The notes under the pieces: model-generated
Told to the model about the DNA's origin: nothing
The model's input: the letters and a program-made list of their open reading frames with translations, nothing else
Database searches by the model: none
Assembly: GCA_030533445.1 (NCBI GenBank)
Contig: CM060068.1
Span: 48,390,453 to 48,454,452, forward strand
Direction: 5' to 3'
DNA length: 64,000 nt
Source of the DNA: Cyprinodon diabolis
Taxonomy: Eukaryota > Chordata > Actinopteri > Cyprinodontiformes > Cyprinodontidae
In this document: positions 1-12,104 of the stretch, piece after piece
Position numbering within the stretch: position 1 is the first letter of the stretch
How the letters are laid out: the number at the start of each line of letters is the position of its first letter
Made by a program: the position numbers and the translations under genes

Positions 1-30
1 TATAGAAATAAACTGAATTTAATTCTATTG
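1..30 (+). mobile_element. L2-type LINE 3' tail, cut by window edge
   Basis: The first bases read TATAGAAATAAACTGAATTT. This matches the terminal segment of the L2 3' ends elsewhere in the window (around 12800, and the reverse complement at 60228), where the same TATAGAAATAAACTGAAT string precedes the end of the element. Only the last part of a plus-strand copy is visible, so its length and class cannot be checked here. Confidence 0.4.
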
Positions 31-1445
31 AGTCACAAGGAATTTCCCAGAAGACTGATTTAGATCAGATATTATTGGTTGCTCCATTTTTTTATTCAGA
101 ATGAAGCTAAGAATCCAGACAAGGACACATATATGTGAATTTACAGATTTTTAAAAACAAGATAATAAAGCAAGCGATTAAAATATCCCTTCAATTTTCC
201 ACCAGCATTAAATAATATTCTCTCAGCTGAACAATGTTTTAGTAGACTAATACTTAAACATTTCTTTGCATTTTTATCACAGCTTTTTTCATCACAAACT
301 GTTCAAGGCGCTGAAAAATTAGCTTTTCATTAAACAGAGACCAGATTTTTCATCCAATGAAACGACAAGGAAAACACAAAGAGATGCTTTCAGTGAAACT
401 CTTGTCGTTTAACTGAAACAAGTAAATTCATGGTAGCAGCTTGGCTGGATGGTTGCCTTCGTTTCCTCACAGGCGTCTCTACGCTCCCACTGAGAGAATT
501 GGTCTTCCATGTGTTTGGATGAAGCTCAAGCTCGCTGACACAGCGCCGCTGCCAAGCAAGCAAACATTCATTTCATCACAAAACCATTATTAATATGAAC
601 CGAGGGAACATTTGATTCTACTAATCTCCTGTTTCTGTTCAACTCAGGCAGCATCAGACTTGAACAAACTTTTCATGTTTACCTGTCGGTCTTTGAAACG
701 CTTCCACTCTGCAGCAATCACAATAACTTCTTGATGAGTAATGTAGGAAAAGGAGAAATTAGCCTGAGTCGAGACAGAGGAGAGAGAGAGGTGGGAAAAT
801 GAAAGGAAAGAAAAGGAGAGGTGCTAGGCCCTCATCATCATCATCATCATTCGCCCACACATTCCATCCACTTCTCCATCACTCCATTACCTCCATGTAA
901 ATGACAGCTCTCTGTGTCCTGCTGAGGGGAGAAAAAGGCCTATTAACACCGCCGCACAGAAAGCCTGAGCACCGTTCAGCCCACACAGAGTGGTCCTCCT
1001 TTACCCTCCCACTCCCACACACCCACTAACACACACACACGGCCCGGGGAACAGGCACGGATGCAAAGGATAGGTGATGCTTATGCAGTCGGGAAACTCT
1101 CTTTTTCAGCACAAAAGCAGATGAAGATGAAGTCAATCAATGTGTGAAGCTTTGTTTATTGTTGATGTGGTTTGAACATCAAGCTCTGTTCAACCAATCG
1201 GCAAACCGGCCAGACATTTAGGGACAGAGCGACCAAACAGGCTGATGTTCCAGCGTGTTTGACCCTCATGAAATCTCCTTTAAACTCTCTCTCTGCACCC
1301 ACATGAAAGAGCAACACAACGTAGAGAAGAACGGCGAAGCAGGAGGAAAAAATATAAATACAGACTCTTTGCTTTTATCAGTGTCAGTTTATTCATAAAC
1401 CACCTTTAACAAAAGTACTTTAAAATATTCCAACACTTCAGAGTT
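31..1445. other. Unassigned AT-rich stretch with short simple repeats
   Basis: No gene or transposon is recognised. A short (TCA)n tract lies at about 832-851, a purine-rich GAGA stretch at 777-820 and a CA-rich tract near 1010-1042. The long reading frames are closed and no splice-bounded coding segment stands out. Confidence 0.5.
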
Positions 1446-1600
1446 TAATAATAATAATAATAATACATTTTATTTAAAAAGGCGCCTTTCTGGACACTCA
1501 AGGTCACCGTACAAAAACATAAAAAGTGTCCGAAAAAATAAAAATAATAGAGGTTATATGGAATAAAATCAATAGTGAAAACTAAGATAAAAACCGCCGA
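1446..1600 (-). mobile_element. Retroposon 3' end with (TAA)n tail
   Basis: A (TAA)n microsatellite is followed by a segment reading ATTTTATTTAAAAAGGCGCC and then TTTCTGGACACTCAAGG. This layout is that of a retroposon 3' end read backwards, with the simple-repeat tail on the left. The 5' limit is unclear. I recognise the general type from fish genomes but cannot assign a named family. Confidence 0.45.
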
Positions 1601-1825
1601 CAAGCAGAAACGAAGTTACAGACCTGATGGGACCCAAACTGAACCAAAGATAATAAAAATGATTCTCTGAGACAGATTTTAAAAACTGTCCTTTTTAACC
1701 AAAACGCAGACAGGATCTCTGGAGGGACCAAATGAGAAAAGGAGAAAAACTAAGAGCCAGGCGTGATGAGAGCAGGACGGCAATCATACCATTTAGAAGG
1801 TGCTGTATAGCAGAACATCAAGATC

Positions 1826-4390
1826 AGAGAACTGATCCAGAACTGATCCAGAACTGATCCAAAGCTGATCCAGAACTGATCCAAAGCTGATCCAGAACTG
1901 ATCCAAAACTGATCCAGAACTGATCCAGAGTTGATCCAGTACTGATCTAAAACTGATCCAAAGCTGATCCAGAACTGATCCAGAACTGATCCAAAGCTGA
2001 TCCTGAACTGATCCAGAACTGATCCAAAGCTGATCCAGAACTGATCCAAAGCTGATCCAGAACTGATCCAAAGCTGATCCAGAACTGATCCAAAACTGAT
2101 CCAGTACTGATCCAAAGCTGATCCAGAACTGATCCAAAGCTGATCCAGAACTGATCCAAAACTGATCCAGAACTGATCCAGAGTTGATCCAGTACTGATC
2201 TAAAACTGATCCAAAGCTGATCCAGAACTGATCCAGAACTGATCCAAAGCTGATCCTGAACTGATCCAAAACTGATCCAGAACTGATCCAAAACTGATCC
2301 AGTACTGATCCAAAACTGATCCAAAGCTGATCCAGATCTGATCCAGAACTGATCCAAAGCTGATCCTGAACTGATCCAAAACTGATCCAAAGCTGATCCA
2401 GAACTGATCCAGAACTGATCCAAAGCTGATCCAGAACTGATCCAGAACTGATCCAAAACTAATCCAAAACTGATCAAGTACTGATCCAAAACTGATCCAA
2501 AGCTGATCCAAAGCTGATCCTGAACTGATCCAAAACTGATCCAAAGCTAATCCAGAACTGATCCAGAACTGATCCAAAGCTGATCCTGAACTGATCCAAA
2601 ACTGATCCAAAGCTGATCCAGAACTGATCCAAAGCTGATCCTGAACTGATCCAAAACTGATCCAAAGCTGATCCAGAACTGATCCAAAGCTGATCCAGAA
2701 CTGATCCAGAACTGATCCAGAACTGATCCAAAACTGATCCAAAACTGATCCAGTACTGATCCAAAACTGATCCAAAGCTGATCCTGAACTGATCCAAAAC
2801 TGATCCAAAGCTGATCCAGAACTGATCCAGAACTGATCCAAAGCTGATCCTGAACTGATCCAAAACTGATCCAAAGCTGATCCAGAACTGATCCAAAGCT
2901 GATCCTGAACTGATCCAAAACTGATCCAAAGCTGATCCAGAACTGATCCAGAACTGATCCAAAGCTGATCCAGAACTGATCCAGAACTGATCCAAAACTG
3001 ATCCAAAACTGATCCAGTACTGATCCAAAACTGATCCAAAGCTGATCCAAAGCTGATCCTGAACTGATCCAAAACTGATCCAAAGCTGATCCAGAACTGA
3101 TCCAGAACTGATCCAAAGCTGATCCTGAACTGATCCAAAACTGATCCAAAGCTGATCCAGAACTGATCCAAAGCTGATCCAGAACTGATCCAAAACTGAT
3201 CCAGTACTGATCCAAAACTGATCCTGAACTGATCCAAAACTGATCCAAAGCTGATCCTGAACTGATCCAGAACTGATCCAAAGCTGATCCAGAACTGATC
3301 CAAAGCTGATCCAGAACTGATCCAAAACTGATCCAGTACTGATCCAGAACTGATCCAAAGCTGATCCAAAGCTGATCCTGAACTGATCCAAAACTGATCC
3401 AAAGCTGATCCAGAACTGATCCAGAACTGATCCAAAGCTGATCCAGAACTGATCCAAAGCTGATCCTGAACTGATCCAAAACTGATCCAAAGCTGATCCA
3501 GAACTGATCCAAAACTATTCCACAACCGATCCAGAACTGATCCAGGGTTGATCCAGACTGATCCAGAACTGATCTAAAACTGATCTAGAACTGATCCAGA
3601 GATGATCCAAAACTGATCCAAAACTGATCCAAAGCTGATCCAGAACTGATCCAGAACTGATCCAAAACTGACCTAGAACTGATCCAGAACTGATCCAAAA
3701 CTGATCCAAAGCTGATCCTGAACTGATCCAAAACTGATCCAAAGATGATCCAGAACTGATCCAGAACTGATCCAAAACTATTCCACAACTGATCCAGAAC
3801 TGATCCAGGGTTGATCCAGACTGATCCAGAACTGATCCAAAACTATTCCACAACCGATCCAGAACTGATCCAGGGTTTATCCAGACTGATCCAGAACTGA
3901 TCTGGAACTGTTCCAGAACTGATCTAAAACTGATCTAGAACTGATCCAAAACTGATCCAGGACCAACCCAGAACTGATCCAGAGCTAATCCAGAACTGAT
4001 CCATAATTAATCCAAAACTGATGCAGAACTGACCCAGAACTGATCCAGGGTTGATCCAGAACTGAGCTGGAACTGTTCCAGAACTGATCTAAAACTGATC
4101 TAGAAATGATCCAAAACTGATCCAGAACTGATCCAGGGTTGATCCAGACTGATCCAGAACTGATCCAAAACTATTCCACAACCAAACCAGAACTGATCCT
4201 GGGTTGATCCAGACTGATCCAGAACTGATCTGGAACTGTTCCAGAACTGATCTAAAACTGATCTAGAAATGATCCAAAACTGATCCAGAACCGACCCAGA
4301 ACTGATCCAGAGCTAATCCAGAACTGATCCATAATTAATCCAAAACTGATGCAGAACTGACCCAGAACTGATCCAGAGCTGATCCAGTGC
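1826..4390. repeat. 2.6-kb minisatellite with 11-bp unit (CTGATCCAGAA)
   Basis: About 230 head-to-tail copies of an 11-bp unit. The main variants are CTGATCCAGAA, CTGATCCAAAG, CTGATCCAAAA and CTGATCCTGAA. From 1826 to about 3520 the units are nearly all 11 bp and recur in ordered strings, so there is a higher-order pattern. From about 3520 to 4390 the array is degenerate and contains repeated longer blocks (CTATTCCACAACCGATCC, CAGGGTTGATCCAGACTG, CTGGAACTGTTCC). Almost every unit keeps GATC. Three units make 33 bp and none of the common variants makes a stop on the minus strand, so all three minus frames stay open for hundreds of codons. These are not genes. Confidence 0.97.
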
Positions 4391-4645
4391 TTATCGAGAA
4401 CCGCTGTCAGGGTGTGGTGGTGCAGCATGCTGCTGCCTCTAAGGATTGAGAAAAACTTTTCAAAATGTCCTTTATCCTTAACTAATCAATTACTCACTAA
4501 TTTTATATGTGATAGATATAGATTTCTGTTTTGTAAAGAAAAGGGAATTATTCCTTTTTATTTTGAATGTGATTTAATTTTAAGACGACACTCTTGTTTA
4601 AAATCAGCTTTTGTTTCATTTTCTAAGATAATCAGGTATTAAATA
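4391..4645. other. Unassigned stretch after the minisatellite
   Basis: AT-rich DNA without a recognisable feature. A 76-codon open frame on the plus strand (4412-4642) has no domain resemblance and is probably chance. Confidence 0.4.
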
Positions 4646-5080
4646 GACTTAAACTCAACTTTATTAATCCCTTGGGATTACTCCTTCAGGAAAATTCTGG
4701 TTCCAGTAGCTTATAAAGAGTACAAAGAGTTACAGCAAGACGCCATTAAAGATAAAAAAACAAGAGACAATATAACAAGAATATATATAGTACAAAAAAG
4801 CATAAAAAGAAAAAAGTTGTAATGTCCTGAAATATGTTAGATATAAAAATATCTGCCTAGTAGAGAGCTGAGGAAAGACTACACAGTAGTTGGCTTGGAT
4901 TATTACTGCAGAGATGCACTGACCATATAAATAAGTAAAGATTATACCGACTGTATAAGACAGTGAGAGAGAAGAATATTGCAGATGAGTGACGATAGAT
5001 AATGTTTAGCATAAGATGTCGAGGGAGGCGGGTGCTGACCCTTCTCTCTTGAATAGTAAAATCATTCTGATCTACTTTAA
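4646..5080 (-). mobile_element. Non-LTR retrotransposon 3' end
   Basis: Read on the minus strand the stretch ends with GGATTAATAAAGTTGAG preceded by CTGAAGGAGTAATCCC. This is the common fish LINE 3'-end motif of the type CCC(T)TGGGATNAATAAAGT. The A/T-rich segment on its right (4740-4860) would be 3' UTR. No reverse transcriptase sequence is retained, so the family (CR1/Rex1 type is likely) stays open. Confidence 0.5.
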
Positions 5081-6534
5081 AAACCGTTGCAATTCTTCTT
5101 TTAGTTTAATTTTCTGTAAAGAGCTCAGTTGGAGGAGATGGCGATTACATAACACGCCTGTGAAATGATCAGGGGCATTTTCGCTTCGGAGGCTGAAGGA
5201 ACTTCCCTAAAATATGAGGACTGTGTCATCCTCTCATTTTTACAGCCTTCCACCTCATAGGTCACGGTGTCGGTTAGAGAGTTGGACCTGTGACTCAGTG
5301 ACGCACATTTCATCTCATGGAAGTTCTCATTATTTCACACAATAAATCTAAATCAAATTCTAACCTGAAACATTTTTTTTCACTCAGACAAAACGTCTAC
5401 ATTGTTTCAATTGTTATGATAAGTAAACAAGTAAAACTACATGGAAATGAACATAATTACTTTTAAAATATCTATAGAGAAGCAGAACTTTGTTTCTCAG
5501 CATCAGTGAAGTATTTTTTCTTCACATGTAGGACAGTGAACTTTAAACTACCCGTCCTGTAATACCCGAACCATCAGACCAAGCAGTAATGTCTCTCCTC
5601 CGGTCTGATTCTGTCCCCATGGTAATGAGCAATCGTGCTGGTCTTCCCCACATCTTTCACGAGGCAGTTTCAAATCTTTCACCAGAGCACCATGACTCTC
5701 GTTCTGCCACCGGGCCCGTTATCATCCAGACCAGAGTTCACGGATCCAGATCCAACCTGATTTAAAACATTTATAAATTACTGCATGTTGTCCAACGACA
5801 GTGTCTAATTTAACCTGCGCTGCTTCTCCTGTTAATACGGTAAAGCCCTGGGGAGCGTCCGGCTCCAGGCTGCACGTGATCCAAATGAGCCAATGAGCTG
5901 TCAGTCTGGGTTGCTGCTGCTGCTACTTTTAGACACAGCAGGCAAACCTGTGGCAAGCCGGGCGATGGGAAAGAAGGAGAAGACCATGAGAAAAAGAGAG
6001 CAGAGAAAGTGTGGACTGCTGGAAGAACTGCGGTGAACTGGTGAAAGAAAAGTGAAATGGCGTGCTCAAAGATGACCCTGCACATTTAGAGGATGTTTGG
6101 CTCAACCTGCAGCTGTGAAGCAGGATTCTCCACCATGAACAGAATCAACAATAAATCTGGATCCAGGCTCAAAATGAGCACCTTGATATGTGCTTGAGAA
6201 TGGCTTAGTCTCCATTCAAACCCAGGTTTAAAGCCTTGCAGGGCAGCCTAAAGCCCACTGCCAACATTAAGAAAATAACAAACGCTCAGTTCAGGGGTTT
6301 GAGAAAATATGGGAATCAGGAAATTGTCTATAAACCAAACTGAATGATTGTTGTTCTCTACTTCAAAAAAAACTTTAGATTTTAAAATGTAAAAACTTAT
6401 ATTTATATATATATTTTTTTTATATAATTTAAAAATTCAATATATAACATGGATACATAAACACTTCATTTTATTTCAGTGTTAAATTCTGTTTTCAGTA
6501 ACGGATTACAATTAAAAATGTCTCTGGACCTTTA
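5081..6534. other. Unassigned unique stretch
   Basis: No gene recognised. Open frames at 5125-5313 and 5810-6085 (minus) show no family motif and no splice context. The segment 6360-6450 is very A/T rich. Confidence 0.45.
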
Positions 6535-6539
6535 CTGGT

Positions 6540-7346
6540 TGTCATGAACGAAGGACAGATGGACCCAGTATTCAAGGAGAAACAGTCAGTAGGAAAGTTC
6601 AAACGTTTTGTTAAACAAAACGAAGGAGGAGCTGCAGACAGGGGGCGGGGCACTCTAGGGGAGAAACACAGGTAAGTGACCACGATCATCTGACAGAAGA
6701 TTATCTGAGTTGGTCACTTACCTGGTTTACCAGTCCAGACCAAGAATGTCCCCAGAGCTGCAGTCCCAGAGGACATGCTGGAAGCTGATCCTGGAGAGGG
6801 ATCCAGATCAGATAGGAACAGAAACAGGTGGCAGGATCCAGACTTCCAGGCATCCACAGGCTTACAGGAGGTTTCAGAGTCTGACTGGGACCAGAAGCAT
6901 GACCAGGTGGTCACGCACAGGAGCAGGCAGGCTCAGTGGAAGAGGGTAGCCGAGACAGGATGTGGAACCAGAACTTGAAGCTGGACTTTAAACTGGTCTC
7001 CTCCCTGGAGCCAGGCTTACTGGATAAAAACTGAACCTCCCCACATATTGAGCCAAACCCCAGAGGACTCCGCGGGGGAGGAACAGTGGACAATCAGGAG
7101 ACGAGACAAACACTAAAACCCTCTTTCCACTGGCTGCTAGGATCCAGGACATGAACCATGGAATCAAACTGAACAGACAGACTGACAGAAAGACAAGAAA
7201 TGATCTGGCCCTGAATGCTCAGGCTGAACTGAATATAACCAAGAGGAAACAGGTGAGGGGAATAAATTATGATTGAGGCAGGGAGGGAAAACGGCAGGTG
7301 AAAGGAATGACTAATTAGGGAGGAGAAAACAGGCCAGATCATGACA
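6540..7346 (-). mobile_element. Solo LTR, 807 bp, with 5-bp target duplication CTGGT
   Basis: The segment starts TGTCATGAACG and ends GATCATGACA, so it has the TG...CA termini and short inverted ends (TGTCATGA) of a long terminal repeat. It is flanked by CTGGT at 6535-6539 and by CTGGT again at 7347-7351, a 5-bp target-site duplication as expected for Ty3/gypsy-like or retroviral-like integration. There is no internal gag-pol sequence, so it is a solo LTR. Related sequences lie at 24060-24760 and, by its ends, at 41085-41799. The minus orientation is taken from the oriented relative at 41085 and is tentative. The ORFs inside are not credible genes. Confidence 0.72.
6669..6724. repeat. 14-bp perfect inverted repeat inside the LTR
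   Basis: CAGGTAAGTGACCA at 6669-6682 is the exact reverse complement of 6711-6724, with a 28-nt spacer. Each arm reads CAG|GTAAGT on its own strand, which is a consensus vertebrate 5' splice site. The LTR could therefore offer a splice donor in both orientations. Confidence 0.8.
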
Positions 7347-7351
7347 CTGGT

Positions 7352-7845
7352 TGATTTTCTTTATGGGGACCCCAGTGATTTTGGTGACCCTTGACCTAGA
7401 TTAAGGGCCGTTTGAGCTTCCAGCTCAATGAGAACACCTCAAAGCGCTTCCCTTTCAACTGCAGACTCACTTCACCAACACTCAACAAAACAAACCAGTC
7501 TAGATTGTTAAGCCAATTTTGGTTAGATGGACCAATATATTGGTTTCAGATCAAGTAATTTAAAGCCCCAACTTTGTCTTTCCATTCTGTTACATTCTGG
7601 TATTGGTTTGCCTGGTTAAAACAACCAAATATGATTGGTTGTTTTAACCAAAGGACTGGTTGACACATAACTATTATTTTTGGGGTTGTGTTGACCAATG
7701 TGTTTTTAGGGTGAAGCAGATTGAGGGCAGGAGGTAAAGTATCTGAGGATCTGCCTGTTGAATACGTGCTGCTCAGACTGTTCTAGGAGGGTTATCATCG
7801 AGTGCCAAAGGTGGTCGCTCCTAAAGAGGGTAAAAAAACTCACAG
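7352..7845. other. Unassigned stretch with a 16-bp hairpin (7613-7650)
   Basis: TGGTTAAAACAACCAA at 7613-7628 and its exact reverse complement at 7635-7650 are separated by 6 nt. Palindromic ACCAATATATTGGT lies at about 7530-7543 and a second TTGACCAATG motif near 7690. The whole may be a degraded MITE, but I cannot define its ends. Confidence 0.45.
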
Positions 7846-7942
7846 AACCACTTAGACTTAGACAAATTGTATTGTCCTTTCGTATACACAGACTGTACAG
7901 AATTTCGATGCATGCAGCTTTTCAACAGTGAAATGAACATTT
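7846..7942 (-). mobile_element. 3' tail of a Rex1/CR1-like LINE relic (distal part)
   Basis: Read on the minus strand this contains CAGTCTGTGTATACGAAAGG and ends ACAATTTGTCTAAGTCTAAG, a LINE-like 3' terminus. It is the continuation of the relic at 12825-13628: the two are separated exactly by an L2 insertion flanked by a duplicated TGAACATTT, present here at 7934-7942 and again at 12825-12833. Confidence 0.6.
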
Positions 7943-8176
7943 CACTTCCTGTTTGGATTAACTGAGTGTGCAGCTGCTGCAGCTGTCCAGAGGAACTCCA
8001 TCTGAAGTTAAGTTATTTTCTCTTTCATATCTCTGTATCTAAGTAACTCTAACTGACTAGTTTAAAACATAGCACCTTCTGCTGCACTTTTCTACTGAGC
8101 ACTTGTCAGTTTCACACGGTTTTATTTCTGATAGCAAGGAGTAGCTAGCCTAGGCTAGCGCTAGCTTAGCATTGCT

Positions 8177-9040
8177 ATGGCTTCTCCCTCTCCCTCCCTT
8201 GACTCTTTTCCAACTCATCCTTCTTCCTCTCCTCTCTCCTGCTCTCTGTGTCAGATGTTCAGTTATTCCTCTGCCTCCTTTAGTGATAATGGGATGTGTA
8301 ATAAGTGTAGTATTTTTGTAGCTTTGGAGGCGAGGGTGTCAGAGTTAGAATCCAGGCTTCAGGCTGTTGAACATCCAGGAGTTAAAGTAGGCCCCCCACG
8401 TAGCTGTCCTCCAAAAGTGCCTGAGCAGCCAGGCGATTGGGTAACTGTACGCAGAAAGCGTAGTCGTGGATCTCTGCCCACTGGTCACCACCAACCCGTT
8501 CACGTTTCTAACCGGTTTTCCCCACTCAGTGACACACCCACTGAGAAGCCCACTCTGGTGATTGGCAGCTCCATAGTCAGAAACGTGGCATTAGAGACAC
8601 CAGGGACCATAGTCACATGTTTGCCGGGGGCCAGAACGGGCGACATCACATCCTACCTGAAACTGCTGGCTAAGGATAAGGTTAAATACAGTAAGATTGT
8701 TATTCACGCTGGTGGTAATGACACCCGGTTACGCCGATCGGAGGTCACTAAAATTAGTGTTGCTTCGGTGTGTAAGTTTGCCAAAAAAATGTCGGACTCC
8801 GTAATTTTCTCTGGTCCCCTCCCTGATCTGACCAGTGATGACATGTTTAGCCGCATGTCGTCATTCAACCGCTGGTTGTCTAGGTGGTGTCCTGAAAACA
8901 ACGTGGGCTACATTAATAATTAGCAATCCTTTTGGGGAAAGCCTGGTCTGATTCGGAGAGACGGCATACATCCCACTTTGGATGGTGCAGCTCTTCTTTC
9001 TAGGAATCTGGCCACATTTATTAGTCCTCCAAAACCCTGA
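8177..9040 (+). pseudogene. L2 LINE ORF1 with C-terminal esterase domain, one in-frame stop
   Basis: The 287-codon frame encodes the ORF1 protein of an L2/CR1-type LINE. In order one sees a cysteine cluster (SCSLCQMF ... MCNKCSIF, residues 22-50), a short coiled coil ([18 protein letters not shown]) and an SGNH-hydrolase-like esterase domain with VIGSSIVRN (block I), IHAGGNDTR (block III) and DGIHPTLDGAALL (block V). In these LINEs the protein is thought to bind the element RNA; the role of the esterase is unsettled. A TAG at 8921-8923 interrupts the frame after YINN, where TGG is the likely original. The frame continues unbroken to TGA at 9038-9040. The stop removes block V with the catalytic Asp-His pair, so the truncated protein should be inactive. 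ORF2 begins only a few nucleotides downstream. Confidence 0.88.
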
Positions 9041-9049
9041 CCCCCCAGG

Positions 9050-12000
9050 GTGCAGACCAGGAAGCAGAGTTGTAGTTTAACACACATCTCTGCAGCTTCT
9101 CTACTGTTACCCACTCTTTACTCCATCCAGACAGTGTCTTGCCCACGACCAAAATCTAATAAATTAGCAAAGATTCCCAAAGGAGTAAATCATGATAATC
9201 TAATTAAAATCAAAATAACTCCAATTGGGGAAAAAGTTAAAACGATTAAATGCGGTCTGTTTAACATAAGATCGCTTTCCTCTAAAAGTCTGCTAGTTAA
9301 TGACTTGATTGTGATAATCACATTGACTTGTTTTGCCTTACAGTAACCTGGCTGCAGCAAGAGGATTATGTGAGCATAAACGAGGCAACTCCTTCAAGCT
9401 ATTTAAATTTTCACATACCCAGAAGTTCTGGGCGAGGAGGAGGAGTAGCAACAATCTTCCAGTCTGACTTACTGATTACTCCCAAAACAGTTAATACCTA
9501 CAACTCTTTTGAACATTTAACCCTTAATTTCCCTCATCCAAATTTCAAGGCAAGAAAACCTCTTCTTTTTGTAACTTTGTATCGTCCGCCAGGTCCTTAC
9601 TCTGAATGTTTAGATGAGTTTTCAGAGTTCCTTTCTGATTTGGTATTAAATACTAACAGGGTCATCATAGTGGGAGATTTTAACATCCATGCTGACATTG
9701 AAGGCGATAGCTTAAGAGCAGCCTTTAATGCTATCTTAGACACTATTGGCTTTGTTCAAAATGTGAATAGTCCCACACATTCTCATCTTCATACTTTGGA
9801 TCTTGTGCTGACATACGGCATAGAATGTGAAGAAATAACAGGATTTCCTCACAACCCTGTCCTCTCTGACCACTTTCTAATAACCTTCAGGATTACTTTA
9901 ACAGAGTTCTCCTCCCCCAAAAGAAGGTTCAATTTTAGTAGATCTTTATCAGATAGTGCAGTTATAAATTTTAAAGAATCTGCTTCACTTTCTCTCTCCT
10001 CTGTGTCGCTGAGCAGTGCTGCAGAGTGCAAAAGCATAGCTTATTCCCCTTCACAGGTTGATGATTTTGTTGATGGGGTTGCTAGTTCTCTGCGTACTGC
10101 CTTAGACAACGCAGCTCCTTTGAAAATGAAAACCTTTAAAAATAGAAAGCTTGCTCCTTGGTTTAATGCAGAGCTGCGTACTTTGAAGCAAAATGCTAGG
10201 AAACTGGAGAGAAAATATCGCTCCACAGGCCTGCAGGAGTCCTTCCTGGTCTGGAAAAGTGGTTTACTGCTGTATAAGAGGAGCCTTTGTAAAGCAAGAG
10301 CAGCATACTTCTCCTCATTAATAGAGGAGAATAAGAATAATCCTAGATTTCTTTTTAATACAGTTGCCAAACTCACCCAGAGCCATAGCTCTGTTGAACC
10401 GTCCATTCCATCTGCTCTTAGCAGCAATGATTTTATGGGATTCTTTATAAATAAGATTGATCTTATTAAAAATAAGATCATCAGCACTCCTCTATCCGCG
10501 ATTGTACCTGAGGTAGTCATGGAATCTGAACTTAGACTGCTTTGATCCAGTTGAACTTTCTGAATTAGCAGGGTTGTTGTCTTCATCTAAGCCTTCAACT
10601 TGTATGTTAGATCCAGTTCCAACCAGGTTATTTAAGGAGGTATTCCCTTTGATCTCCTCCTCCATTTTAGATGTGATTAATCTATCTCTGTTACAGGGAT
10701 ATGTACCTAAAGCTTTTAAGGTTGCTGTAATTAAACCTCTGCTTAAGAAACCGTCTCTTGACCCAGATGACTTGGTTAATTATAGACCTATATCCAATCT
10801 TCCTTTCTTATCCAAAATTCTTGAGAAAGTAGTTGCCAAACAAGTTTGCGACCACTTACACCATAATGAACTTTTTGAAGAGTTTCAGTCTGGCTTTAGA
10901 GCTCATCATAGCACTGAAACAGCTCTGGTGAAAGTCACTAATGATATTCTCATGGCCTCAGATAATGGACTTGTATCTGTGCTCGTCCTGTTGGATCTTA
11001 GTGCTGCATTTGATACAGTTGACCATAATATTCTTTTAGAAAGACTTGAATATTTTGTTGGAATTAAAGGAACAGCACTAGACTGGTTTAAATCTTATCT
11101 ATCTGATCGAATTCAGTTTGTTTATGTTAATGATAGATCTTCAACACGCTCAAAGGTTACCTGTGGAGTACCACAGGGATCAGTGCTAGGACCAATTCTC
11201 TTTACTTTATACATGCTCCCAATCGGTAGTGTTATTAGACAGCATGGGATTAATTTCCACTGTTATGCTGATGATACCCAGCTATATCTGTCTATAATCC
11301 AGATGAAGCTAACCCATTACATAGATTACAGGCATGTCTGAAGACATAAAAACCTGGATGACTCTTAACTTTCTCCTTCTGAATGCAGACAAAACAGAAG
11401 TTATAGTCTTTGGACCAGAGTCTCTGAAAAAGAAGCTGATTAGCCAGTCACTTCATTTGGATGGGATTAAACTGATTTCAGATAATAAAGTAAAAAATCT
11501 TGGTGTTATTTTTGATCAGGACCTGTCATTTAAATCCCAGATCAAAGAGGTTTCTAGAATTTCCTTCTTTCATCTGAGGAACATTGCAAAAATGAGCAAT
11601 CTCCTGTCCAGGGGTGATGCTGAGAAACTAGTCCATGCATTTGTTACTTCAAGGCTGGACTATTGTAATTCTTTACTATCAGGAAGTCCACAAACTGTAG
11701 TTAAAAGCCTTCAGCTGATCCAAAATGCTGCAGCCAGAGTTCTGATGAAAATGAAAAAGAGAGATCATATCTCTCCTATCCTGGCTTCTCTTCATTGGCT
11801 TCCTGTTAAATCAAGAATTGAATTTAAAATCCTCCTTCTCACATATAAAGCCTTAAATGGCCAAGCTCCATCTGATAGCAGAGATCTGATTGTTCCTTAT
11901 GTTCCTAACAGAGCACTTCGCTCTCAATCTGCAGGTTTACTAGTGGTTCCTAGAATTTCTAAAAATAGAATGGGAGGCAGATCTTTTAGTTATCAGGCTC

Positions 12001-12104
12001 CTCTCCTGTGGAACCAACTACCAGTTTTAGTCCGTGAGGCAGACACCCTGTCTACTTTTAAGGCTAGGCTTAAAACTTTCCTTTTTGATAAAGCTTCTAG
12101 TTAG
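9050..12104 (+). pseudogene. L2 LINE ORF2 (endonuclease and reverse transcriptase), frameshifted
   Basis: The polyprotein nicks target DNA and copies the element RNA. The AP-like endonuclease shows NIRSL, GDFNIHAD, TLDLVLT and SDHFLI (about 9260-9890). The reverse transcriptase shows [52 protein letters not shown] and YADDTQLY (YADD at 11264-11275). The C-terminal part follows (KNLGVIFD, LASLHWLPV, LWNQLP). The frame breaks near 9312, near 10537 and about 11300-11335 (probably two shifts), so it is read in pieces 9050-9346, 9328-10545, 10574-11341 and 11334-12104. The usual endonuclease motif TETWL reads TVTWL here (GTA at 9343-9345), so the catalytic Glu is lost as well. This copy cannot make active protein but could serve as a sequence reference for the family. 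Confidence 0.92.

Noticed and set aside
1750..3853. Eight long overlapping minus-strand ORFs (up to 441 codons) with FGSVLDQFWIS repeats
   Set aside because: They are translations of the 11-bp minisatellite in all three frames. There is no start context, composition is purely periodic, and similar frames overlap each other.
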